From Pandoraea apista (GTDB lineage: Bacteria; Pseudomonadota; Gammaproteobacteria; Burkholderiales; Burkholderiaceae), in contig NZ_CP013481.2 of the NCBI RefSeq assembly GCF_001465595.2, positions 3,348,001-3,412,000 of the forward strand: a stretch of 64,000 nucleotides of DNA, read 5' to 3'. Below are positions 26,678 to 34,868 of the stretch, piece by piece. The notes under the pieces are model-generated. The model did not search any database, was not told the DNA's origin, and saw only the letters and a program-made list of their open reading frames with translations. Positions within the stretch are counted from its first letter, which is position 1. Each line of letters starts with the position of its first letter. The position numbers and the translations under genes are program-made.

Positions 26678-27583
26678 TTAACCCATGCTGCGCGAATAGC
26701 GGCGCTCGAGCAGGCGGTAGTACGTGAGCATCACAATCAGATTTGCCGCGAGCAGCAGCACGGCGATGGTGGCGCCCAGCGGCCAGTTCAGCGAACTCAG
26801 GAACTGGTCGTACACGGCAGTGGCTGCGACCTTGAGGCGGCGTCCGCCCAGCAGACTCGGAATCGCAAACGCGCTGGCCGACAGACCGAACACCATCAGG
26901 CTGCCCGAGAGAATGCCCGGCACCAGTTGGGGCAGCACAATGCGGCGCAGCGTGGTCGCCGGCGAGGCCATGAGCGAGAGCGCAGCGTTTTCCGTCTGCG
27001 GATCGAGGCGTTGCAGCGACGTCCACACCGGAATGACCATGAACGGCAGCATCACGTGCACCAGCGCGACGATGATCGCGAAGTTGGTGTACTCCATCTT
27101 GTACGGCCCCATGCCGAGCAGACCGAACGCCTGATTGATCAGGCCGCCGGAACTGAGCAGCATGCTCCAGCCGAATGCGCGCACCACGATGGAGACGAGC
27201 AGCGGCGAGAGAATCACCAGCAAAAAAAGCGAGCGCCACGGGTCGCCCATGCGCGACAGTACATAGGCTTCGAACGTACCCACCACCGCGCACACGGCGG
27301 TAACGGTGAGTGAAATGCCGAACGTGCGCAGGAAGATCGTGTGGAAGTACGAATCGAACAGCACCTCTTTGTAGTTCTCGAACTGGAACGCCGCAATCGG
27401 GCCGCTCGCCGGATCGAACTGATAGAACGTGAGCGCCAGCGTCATGAGCAACGGGATGAGCACCAACGCCACGAACAGCAGCATGGCCGGTGCGCTCATG
27501 ACCCACATCGGGAGATACGCATGCCAGGGAGCACGCGTCACAGGGGCGGCGCCGGTGCGCGCCACTTGCAGCGTCTCAGCCAT
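26678..27583 (-). CDS. ABC transporter permease (PotB-like)
   Basis: 301 residues, six membrane segments; the EAA loop reads ENAALSLMASPATTLRRIVLPQLVPG (about residues 197-222). The start overlaps the ATPase stop by 8 bases. First permease of the importer. Confidence 0.92.
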   Translation of the reverse strand: MAETLQVARTGAAPVTRAPWHAYLPMWVMSAPAMLLFVALVLIPLLMTLALTFYQFDPASGPIAAFQFENYKEVLFDSYFHTIFLRTFGISLTVTAVCAVVGTFEAYVLSRMGDPWRSLFLLVILSPLLVSIVVRAFGWSMLLSSGGLINQAFGLLGMGPYKMEYTNFAIIVALVHVMLPFMVIPVWTSLQRLDPQTENAALSLMASPATTLRRIVLPQLVPGILSGSLMVFGLSASAFAIPSLLGGRRLKVAATAVYDQFLSSLNWPLGATIAVLLLAANLIVMLTYYRLLERRYSRSMG

Positions 27584-28670
27584 TCGTGCGCACTCCTGCC
27601 GAGACGAAGCGAACCGCTTCCGCCTGCCAGTCCAGCCCCACGGGCATACCTTCGTTCAGCGGCTCGCCGCCTTCGTTCTGGCAACACACGAGCACTTCGC
27701 CCAACGGGCTGTCGACACGGTACAGCCACTGGCTGCCGAGGAAGAAGCGGCTCGTCACCGTGGCCGACAGACGGCCCGCCGACGGCGCGCACAGACGCAC
27801 CTTCTCGGGACGCAGGCACAGCGTGATGGCGTCGCCCACGGCCATGCCGCGATCCCGAGGCGAGAGTTCCGACAGCGCGGCGCGCTGTACGAGTTGTGCA
27901 CCCAGTTCGATATGCAGGTGCTCGTCGTCACGCGCGCTTACGCGCCCGGCCAGCATGTTGGCCTTGCCGATGAACTGCGAGACGAACGGTGTTTCCGGTC
28001 GCTCGTAGGCGCGGTACGGCGTATCGACCTGCGTGATGCGTCCGGCTTCCATGACCACCACGCGGTCGCTGATCGACAGTGCTTCCGACTGGTCGTGCGT
28101 GACCATAATGGTGGTGGTGCCGATCTTGCGCTGGATCGCGCGCAACTCGAACTGCATGTCTTCGCGCAGCTTCGCGTCGAGGTTGGACATGGGTTCGTCG
28201 AGCAGCAGCACGGGCGGTGCAATCACGACCGCACGCGCGATCGCCACACGCTGACGCTGACCACCGGAGAGTTCGCGTGGATAGCGATGACCGAGGGCGT
28301 CCAGACGCACGAGCGCCAGCGCCTCGCGTATCCGTTCCTGACGCGCCGCCTTGTCGACACCGCGCATCTCCAGACCGAAGCCCACGTTTTCCGCCACGGT
28401 CATGTGAGGGAAGAGCGCGTAGCTCTGGAACACGATACCCAGCCCGCGCTTGTTCGGGCGCATATGCGTAATGTCGCGCCCGTCGAGCGTGATGCGCCCG
28501 GTCGTGGCTTCCACAAAGCCCGCAATCATCTGCAACGTGGTGGTCTTGCCGCAGCCCGAAGGGCCGAGCAGCGAGACGAACTCGCCCTTTTCCACCGAGA
28601 GATTGACGTTCGAGACGGCGTTCAACTCGCCAAACGTCTTGGAAACATCCGTCAAAGTCAGGAAAGACAT
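27576..28670 (-). CDS. ABC transporter ATP-binding protein (PotA-like)
   Basis: 364 residues. Walker A GPSGCGKTTT, signature LSGGQRQRVAIARA, Walker B VLLLDEPMSNLDAKL and a switch histidine in MVTHDQSEAL, followed by a TOBE-type regulatory domain. Start ATG 28670 chosen on alignment with the family start MSFLTLTDVSKTFG. First gene of the seven-gene leftward operon, divergent from the IclR gene. Confidence 0.94.
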   Translation of the reverse strand: MSFLTLTDVSKTFGELNAVSNVNLSVEKGEFVSLLGPSGCGKTTTLQMIAGFVEATTGRITLDGRDITHMRPNKRGLGIVFQSYALFPHMTVAENVGFGLEMRGVDKAARQERIREALALVRLDALGHRYPRELSGGQRQRVAIARAVVIAPPVLLLDEPMSNLDAKLREDMQFELRAIQRKIGTTTIMVTHDQSEALSISDRVVVMEAGRITQVDTPYRAYERPETPFVSQFIGKANMLAGRVSARDDEHLHIELGAQLVQRAALSELSPRDRGMAVGDAITLCLRPEKVRLCAPSAGRLSATVTSRFFLGSQWLYRVDSPLGEVLVCCQNEGGEPLNEGMPVGLDWQAEAVRFVSAGVRTNG

Positions 28671-28757
28671 GGTCACTACCTTCGGGCGCATGCACGCCGC
28701 AAGAAATGCAATTGCATCGAACAGTAGCGAGCCAAATTGCTTGTCGCAAGATAACGA

Positions 28758-28953
28758 TTCCGCGAAATGAGATAAATTTTGTGATTATTTCGTTTGGCGG
28801 AACATTCAACGAATGGGCACGCGGTTTCGTTTCGCGTCACCACCTTGGGATAATCCCTAACTTACGGCAAATATTGGTGTTTTTTTCGTATTTCGATGAG
28901 GCATGCCAGTTTCCAAGCGTCCCGTGCTTACGCTAGTATTTCGTTTGACGGAA
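28758..28953. promoter_or_regulatory. Repeated operator-like sites between the operon and the iclR-type gene
   Basis: TTTCGTTTGGCGGAA at 28788-28802 and TTTCGTTTGACGGAA at 28939-28953 agree at 14 of 15 positions; a related inverted copy, TTCCGCGAAATGA, lies at 28758-28770, and GGTTTCGTTTCGCG at 28823-28836 shares the core. The rightmost copy ends 14 bases before the IclR start codon and the leftmost lies about 90 bases before the ATPase start. This arrangement fits IclR autoregulation and control of the operon. The 297-base region is also unusually AT-rich for the window. Confidence 0.7.
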
Positions 28954-28967
28954 TACTTGAGACACTA

Positions 28968-29837
28968 ATGAACACCTCCGATTCATCCCGCGCGCTGAAA
29001 CCGTCGACGACGGAGCCTGCCGGCGCGGGCATTTTGCAACGCACCTTTGCCGTCATTCGTGCGCTGGGCGACGCCAAGCCCGAAGGCGAGCGCGTTACCC
29101 ATATCGCCAAAGCCGTTGGTCTCAGTCAGGCGACGGTGCATCGGATTCTGCATGCGCTCATTGCCGAGCAAGTGGTGGAGCAGGACGAGACGTCCAAGCT
29201 CTACCGGCTGAGCATCGACTTCTTCGCGATGGCCGCGCAGGCAGGCAATCCGAGCGGCATGCGCACCCTGTGTCGTCCGTCGTTGCTGCGTCTTTGCGCG
29301 AGCCTTGGCGACACCATTTTTCTGCTGGTGCGCAGCAGCTTCGACGCGGTCTGCCTCGACATGTGCGAAGGCCCCTTCCCGATCCGCTCGTTTACCGGCG
29401 ACATCGGCGGACGTGTAGCGCTGGGGGTCGGCCAGGGCAGTCTGGCGATTCTCGCTTTCCTGCCGGAAGCCGAGCGCGAAGAGATCATTCGCTTCAACGT
29501 GCCGCGACTGCGCGGTTATGGAGTACTCGACGAGGTCTATCTGCGCACCGAGATCGAACGCGTGCGTCAGTTGGGCTATGCCGGCAGCAATAGCGGCGTG
29601 CTCGACGGCATGGCGGGGGTGGCGGTGCCGGTGTTCGACCGCACCGGTCATGCGGTCGCCGCGCTGAGCGTGGGCACGCTGGCTGCGCGCCTGTCGCAGG
29701 ATCGTCTGCCGATGGTCGTGGAGTTGCTGCGGCGTCAGGCCGAATTGATCGGCCCGCAAACCAATCCGTTCGACGTGGCGATGCGCCGTCCGATGCACGG
29801 TCTCACGCGCGCGCTGACCACCGAGCCGCTGGCCTGA
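28968..29837 (+). CDS. IclR-family transcriptional regulator
   Basis: 289 residues. N-terminal winged helix (THIAKAVGLSQATVHRILHALIAEQVVEQ, about residues 40-70) and a C-terminal IclR effector domain (FTGDIGGRVALGVGQGSLAILAFLP; GVLDGMAGVAVPVFD). Start ATG 28968 chosen; an upstream in-frame start would extend through the operator. Divergent from the transport/dehydrogenase operon, which it probably controls in response to the imported substrate or a metabolite. Confidence 0.93.
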   Translation: MNTSDSSRALKPSTTEPAGAGILQRTFAVIRALGDAKPEGERVTHIAKAVGLSQATVHRILHALIAEQVVEQDETSKLYRLSIDFFAMAAQAGNPSGMRTLCRPSLLRLCASLGDTIFLLVRSSFDAVCLDMCEGPFPIRSFTGDIGGRVALGVGQGSLAILAFLPEAEREEIIRFNVPRLRGYGVLDEVYLRTEIERVRQLGYAGSNSGVLDGMAGVAVPVFDRTGHAVAALSVGTLAARLSQDRLPMVVELLRRQAELIGPQTNPFDVAMRRPMHGLTRALTTEPLA

Positions 29838-30049
29838 GGTATTCAAGTGTGACGTGAGGTATGCCGGGCATGCCGGACTGAGCCGCGAGATCCGGGCCCG
29901 ATGACAGGACCGAATCGGACCTATTGATGGCCGAAAATGGCCAGCCGGCAACACAGGTAACTGCGAGAATCACGGCCGGGCCCGACAGCACCCTCGTTCC
30001 CGGTAATCCCCCAACCTTCTTGGCTGCCGGCCCTTTGCGGAGACATGAC

Positions 30050-30526
30050 ATGGCTTCAGGCGAACATCAGTACCGGATCGGCGTCGAGTGGATTGGCAAT
30101 CAGGGAAGCGGCACGTCGGGCTATCGCGACTACGGACGCAATCACGAGATTCGCGCCAACGGCAAGCCAACAATTCCCGGCTCGGCTGATCCCGCCTTTC
30201 GCGGCGACGCGGCCCGCTGGAATCCGGAAGACCTGCTGGTCGCCGCGGCCAGTGCCTGCCACAAGCTCTGGTACCTGCATCTTTGTGCCGAAGCCGGAGT
30301 GGTGGTCGAGCGGTATGCCGACGACGCCATCGGCACCATGATCGATACGGCGCAGGAAGGGCGCTTCACGCGCATTTTGCTGCGCCCGCACGTTACGATC
30401 CGCGCGGGCGGCAATGCCGGGCTGGCGGCCGAACTGCACCACGAAGCGCACGCCCGGTGTTATGTCGCCAACTCGGTCAACTTCCCCATCGACTGCGAGC
30501 CGCATATCGACGTACTGCCGGGTTGA
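30050..30526 (+). CDS. OsmC-family protein (thiol peroxidase-like)
   Basis: 158 residues. ARWNPEDLLVAAASACHKLWYLHLCAEAG contains the first conserved cysteine and ARCYVANSVNFPI the second, the pair used for organic hydroperoxide reduction. ATG 30050 has GGAG 8 bases ahead. Stand-alone; convergent with a GST gene and sharing a stem-loop at its 3' end. Confidence 0.92.
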   Translation: MASGEHQYRIGVEWIGNQGSGTSGYRDYGRNHEIRANGKPTIPGSADPAFRGDAARWNPEDLLVAAASACHKLWYLHLCAEAGVVVERYADDAIGTMIDTAQEGRFTRILLRPHVTIRAGGNAGLAAELHHEAHARCYVANSVNFPIDCEPHIDVLPG

Positions 30527-30544
30527 GCCGGACCGGCTCAACCC
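30520..30544. terminator. Stem-loop between OsmC and GST genes
   Basis: A perfect 10-bp stem GGGTTGAGCC/GGCTCAACCC with a 5-base loop spans the OsmC stop codon. No T run follows, so it is a factor-dependent or weak terminator for these convergent genes. Confidence 0.5.
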
Positions 30545-30576
30545 CAGTCAGTCCCGCTCAGGACGAACGGACACCC

Positions 30577-31215
30577 TTACGCGGCGAGCTGCTTTGCCAG
30601 CGCCGCATCGCGCTGCTGCGCCCGCGCAAACGATTCACGGGCGCGAAAACGCTCCACGTATGCCTTCACCGAAGGTGTCTCGGGCACGAGTTTGAACTGC
30701 GTGAGGAAGTGCATGGCGTTGCCCCACAGCGCATCCGCTGCCGTGAACGACTCGCCCAGCCACCACGGCCCTGCGTCCAGCGACAGGTGCCGCTCCAGTG
30801 TCCACATGACCGAATCGTAGTCGCCATACGGCGAACGCGAGCGCTCGGCGCCTTCGCGACCCAGCGATTTGTCGACCACCGCCGGTTCGAGGCAAGAGCC
30901 GTAGAACACCATCCAGCGCAGATAAGGCCCGCGACGCGGATCGCCGGGCATCGGCGCCAACCCCTTCTCCGGATACAGCTCGGCCAGATACATATAAACG
31001 GCCGCCTGCTCGGTGATCATGGCATCGCCGTGGCGGATGGCCGGCACCTTGCCCATCGGATTGAGTTCCAGATACTCCGAACCGCGCTGCTCGCCGGTCG
31101 CGAAACGCAGCAGGTGAAGGTCGTGCTCGGCCTGCAATTCGTCGAGCAGTACAAGCACCCCGGAGGAACGGGTGTTCGGAGCGTGAAAGAACGTAATGCG
31201 CCGATCTGTCGTCAT
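30577..31215 (-). CDS. Glutathione S-transferase family protein
   Basis: 212 residues. Thioredoxin-like N-terminal domain with TFFHAPNTRSSGVLVLLDEL and the cis-proline/glutathione-binding segments NPMGKVPAIRHGDAMITEQAAVYMYLAELYP, then the helical C-terminal domain (WWLGESFTAADALWGNAM). Start ATG 31215 with GGAG 8 bases upstream. The catalytic residue is probably Ser (RSS). Substrate unknown. Confidence 0.93.
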   Translation of the reverse strand: MTTDRRITFFHAPNTRSSGVLVLLDELQAEHDLHLLRFATGEQRGSEYLELNPMGKVPAIRHGDAMITEQAAVYMYLAELYPEKGLAPMPGDPRRGPYLRWMVFYGSCLEPAVVDKSLGREGAERSRSPYGDYDSVMWTLERHLSLDAGPWWLGESFTAADALWGNAMHFLTQFKLVPETPSVKAYVERFRARESFARAQQRDAALAKQLAA

Positions 31216-31562
31216 GTTGTGTCTCCAGTCCATCGCCGGTTATGTGCGGGCGGCCTGCGTTCGTGCGCACACAACCGCGGTCGCCGCCATCACGTCACCG
31301 AAAATGTTACTGCATCGCCTCGGGCACGGGGCAGATTGTTCCCGGGATGCGCGGCACCTGGCGCCGCCTCTCGGTCTTCGTAGTCGAAACGAGCCGATGC
31401 CGACGCCGTCGCGCGCGCCTGTTCCTCGAGAGGTCTGCACGGCGCCAGGCAGACTCACGCGAGTTCGTCCCATGCGGTTACCGTCGGCGCAATAGGGCGC
31501 GTTTCGCCGCAGTCTCGAAAGCACTTCCTTGCCCGGCATGGGGACTGGACTAGGACGAACGC
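31216..31562. other. Intergenic region, no gene seen
   Basis: About 350 bases between the GST start and a short leader frame. Open frames on either strand have no domain character. It should carry the GST promoter and the promoter of the rightward leader RNA. Confidence 0.4.
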
Positions 31563-31586
31563 ATGAAATACTGCTTGCACATCTGA
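31563..31586 (+). CDS. Possible 7-codon leader peptide (MKYCLHI)
   Basis: ATG at 31563 with AGGA seven bases upstream, codons for M-K-Y-C-L-H-I, then TGA. It is followed immediately by two hairpins, the second with a U tract, and 160 bases later by the flavin reductase gene. The arrangement resembles a transcription-attenuation leader. Far too short to judge by coding statistics. Confidence 0.35.
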   Translation: MKYCLHI

Positions 31587-31588
31587 TC

Positions 31589-31652
31589 CGGCACGCGCTC
31601 CCCGCACCGTGCCGTTTGTACGGCCCGCAGCTCACCCTGCGGGCCGCTTTTT
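31589..31652 (+). terminator. Tandem hairpins ending in a terminator, upstream of the flavin reductase
   Basis: Hairpin 1: CGGCACG (31589-31595) with CGTGCCG (31608-31614). Hairpin 2: CGGCCCGCAG (31621-31630) with CTGCGGGCCG (31637-31646), followed by CTTTTT. The CCCGC in the loop of hairpin 1 could compete for the GCGGG of hairpin 2, so an antiterminator fold is possible. Alternatively this is simply the end of a small RNA. Confidence 0.65.
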
Positions 31653-31746
31653 CAGATACTGGCCTTCGTCATGGGCACCATCGATTTTTTCCGGCCGCGC
31701 TATCATGGGCCGCCTGACATCACATCACGCCTGCCGAGTGCCCGCC

Positions 31747-32313
31747 ATGACCGAACGCCTGCCTGTCGAGCTTCCCAAAGCCTACCGACTACTCAACCAC
31801 GGACCAACCGTACTTGTGGGAAGTGCCCACGAGTCGCGCCGCAATGTCATGGCCGCCGCCTGGTCGATGCCGCTGGACTTCTCTCCCCCAAAGGTCGCCG
31901 TCGTCATCGACCGCAATACGCTCACGCGCGAGTTGGTCGAAGCCTCCGGCGAGTTTTCGCTGAACGTGCCCGCGCGTGCCATCGCCCGTGAAACGCTGGC
32001 CGTCGGCTCGATCTCCGGACGCGATACCGACAAGTTCGCCGACGGTACCGGTATGCAGGCTTTCGCAGGCTCGCATATTGCCGCACCGCTCATCGGCGGA
32101 TGCCTCGCGTGGCTGGAATGCCGCGTGATTCCCGAGCCGCACAATCAGGATCGCTACGATCTGTTTCTCGGCGAAGTCGTCGCGGCCTGGGCCGATCCGC
32201 GCGCCTTTCGCGACGGGCATTGGCAGTTCGAGCCCGGCGTGTCGCGCAGCCTTCATTACATTGCCGGCGGTAACTTCTTCGAAACCGGCGAAGCATTCGA
32301 AGTCAAATCATGA
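31747..32313 (+). CDS. Flavin reductase family protein (FMN-binding split barrel)
   Basis: 188 residues. The pattern GPTVLVGSAHESRRNVMAAAWSMPLDFSPPKVAVVID followed by GEFSLNVP is typical of FMN-binding split-barrel flavoproteins. It probably reduces or binds flavin for an unknown partner. ATG 31747 selected at the family start. The stop overlaps the start of the next GGDEF gene (ATGA). Confidence 0.88.
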   Translation: MTERLPVELPKAYRLLNHGPTVLVGSAHESRRNVMAAAWSMPLDFSPPKVAVVIDRNTLTRELVEASGEFSLNVPARAIARETLAVGSISGRDTDKFADGTGMQAFAGSHIAAPLIGGCLAWLECRVIPEPHNQDRYDLFLGEVVAAWADPRAFRDGHWQFEPGVSRSLHYIAGGNFFETGEAFEVKS

Positions 32314-33755
32314 ACCCTTCTTCGCCCGCCACGGGCAGTGTCGACCCCGTGCGCGACAGTGCTCACGACATTACGCAAGCCGCTCGCGCCCTCTGGCGTG
32401 CGAACGACGTGCCTCGCGTGAGCGGTACGACGCCGTCGCATTTGCCAAGTGACGACAGGCGCGGCAGAATTGGCGGCATTGCCTGCCCCATCGATAACGT
32501 TGATGTTTTCGACGCGACCGGCCTGAACGGCGACAGGCATCGACGCTCGCCGCTGCCGCCTGCCCAATCGAGCGCATCACCCGCGCACGCGGCGAAGCCG
32601 GCATCGCCTTCCGTGCAGTCGCCGAACGCGTGGCCCGACGCCGCGTCAACGGCACTGCTGTCGTCCAACCGCCGGGCCCTGCCCGCCCGCCACGACATGA
32701 CCGCATCCGGAACCGATTCACACGAACTGCTTACCCCCTCGACGATTGCGCGGCTTACGCCGGCGGGAGGCGACAGTCCGAACGAGGCCGAGCGCCTCGC
32801 GGCGCTGCGCCGTTACGAGATTCTCGATACGCCGCCCGAGCCGGCGTTCGATCGCATTGTGCGACTGGCCTCCTACGTACTCGGCGCGCCGATCTCGCTT
32901 GTCTCGCTGATTGACGAAACGCGCCAATGGTTCAAGGCACGCCAAGGCCTTGATGTCTCGCAGACACCGCGCTCGATGGCCTTCTGCGCGCATGCGATTC
33001 TCGGCGACGACGTGTTCGTTGTGCCCGACGCCCGTGCCGACCGGCGCTTCTCCGACAATCCGCTGGTCACGGGAGAGCCGAACATCCGCTTCTACGCAGG
33101 CGCCCCGCTGCTCACGCCGGAAGGCCATCGCCTGGGCACGCTCTGCGTGATCGACCGCCGCCCCCGCACGCTCGACGACGAGAAGCGCGGGCTGCTCGCC
33201 GATCTGTCCGCACTCGTGGTGGATGCCCTCGAACTGCGTCGCGTCAATCAGGTGCTCGGCGACATGGCCATGCGCGACGGCCTGACCGGTGCGCTCAACC
33301 GCCGCGCCTTTCTCATGCAAGCCGATCGCCTGTTTGCCGCCGCCCTCGCGCAAAAACGGCGTCTGTCGGTACTCATGCTCGACATCGATCACTTCAAGGC
33401 GGTCAACGATACGTGGGGGCATGCCATTGGCGACCGCGTGATCGTGGAGTTGACACTGGTGTTGCGGGCAACGCTGCGCAAAGGGACTGTGATCGGCCGT
33501 CTCGGCGGCGAGGAATTCGCCGTCTTGCTGCCCGAGGCCGACGCACAGCGTGCGCTGCAAGCGTCCGAGCGTCTGCTGACTGCCATTGGCGGCGCCAGCG
33601 TGCCCGGCCCCAATGGCCCGGTGCGGTTTTCCGCCAGCATCGGTGTCGGCAGCCTCGCGTTGGACGATGCCGATTTCAGCGCTCTGCTGCAACGTGCCGA
33701 CCGGGCGTTATATGCCGCCAAGCAGGCCGGCCGCAACCGCGTGGCGGTACTGTGA
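32310..33755 (+). CDS. GAF-GGDEF diguanylate cyclase
   Basis: 481 residues. The first ~150 are low-complexity and probably disordered; a GAF domain follows (NEAERLAALRRYEILDTPPEPAFDRI, FYAGAPLLTPEGHRLGTLCVID), then GGDEF with active-site GGEEF at residues 399-403. The inhibitory RxxD is absent (RKGT at that position). No membrane segment, so cytosolic. Coupled by a 4-base overlap to the flavin reductase gene; an internal ATG at 32697 is an alternative start without a ribosome site. Confidence 0.9.
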   Translation: MNPSSPATGSVDPVRDSAHDITQAARALWRANDVPRVSGTTPSHLPSDDRRGRIGGIACPIDNVDVFDATGLNGDRHRRSPLPPAQSSASPAHAAKPASPSVQSPNAWPDAASTALLSSNRRALPARHDMTASGTDSHELLTPSTIARLTPAGGDSPNEAERLAALRRYEILDTPPEPAFDRIVRLASYVLGAPISLVSLIDETRQWFKARQGLDVSQTPRSMAFCAHAILGDDVFVVPDARADRRFSDNPLVTGEPNIRFYAGAPLLTPEGHRLGTLCVIDRRPRTLDDEKRGLLADLSALVVDALELRRVNQVLGDMAMRDGLTGALNRRAFLMQADRLFAAALAQKRRLSVLMLDIDHFKAVNDTWGHAIGDRVIVELTLVLRATLRKGTVIGRLGGEEFAVLLPEADAQRALQASERLLTAIGGASVPGPNGPVRFSASIGVGSLALDDADFSALLQRADRALYAAKQAGRNRVAVL

Positions 33756-33791
33756 ACCCAACCCGCGACTGATAAGAAAGCGAAGAACTCT

Positions 33792-34373
<582 letters not shown>

Positions 34374-34449
34374 GACAACTGAGCGCCTTTCGCCCGAGGC
34401 GCGGCAACAGTCGACGGGCACCGGGTTTTTACGTAGTATCCGCACCATC

Positions 34450-34668
34450 ATGCAAAACGTAACTTTTGAACTCACGGGCGAATTCGTCGCCCTGAACGAC
34501 TTGCTCAAGCTCACCGGCCTCGTGGACTCCGGCGGTGCAGGCAAAGTCATGGTGGCCAACGGTGCGGTCAGCGTCGACGGTCAGGTCGAAACCCGCAAAA
34601 CCTGCAAGATCCGCGCCGGACAAACCGTTTCGGTCGACGGCGTGCGAATCCGCGTCAAGGCAGCCTGA
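34450..34668 (+). CDS. S4-domain RNA-binding protein (YbcJ-like)
   Basis: 72 residues covering a single S4 fold: EFVALNDLLKLTGLVDSGGAGKVMVANGAVSVDGQVETRK. Matches the YbcJ-type small S4 family thought to bind structured RNA or ribosome intermediates. Upstream ribosome site is weak. Confidence 0.9.
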   Translation: MQNVTFELTGEFVALNDLLKLTGLVDSGGAGKVMVANGAVSVDGQVETRKTCKIRAGQTVSVDGVRIRVKAA

Positions 34669-34868
34669 AGTCGGCGCTCGTTCGAGATCCGCCGCCCGCG
34701 CCCGCCCGCACCCCTGTTGTCTGCCCGGCATGGCGTCACCGTCTGACGCCCTCCCGATTTCCCCCATGTGAGCCTGCCGCCGCAGCTCGCTATACTTGAA
34801 AGCGTTTTGGCGTGTCAGCTCAAGTCATACCCGACAATGACCGAAGGACGTCCGAGGAGGCCCTTGCG

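Noticed and set aside
34812..34868. GTG start at 34812 for the PAS-GAF-GGDEF-EAL gene
   Set aside because: Has no ribosome site, while the in-frame ATG at 34869 follows GAGGAGG at ideal spacing.
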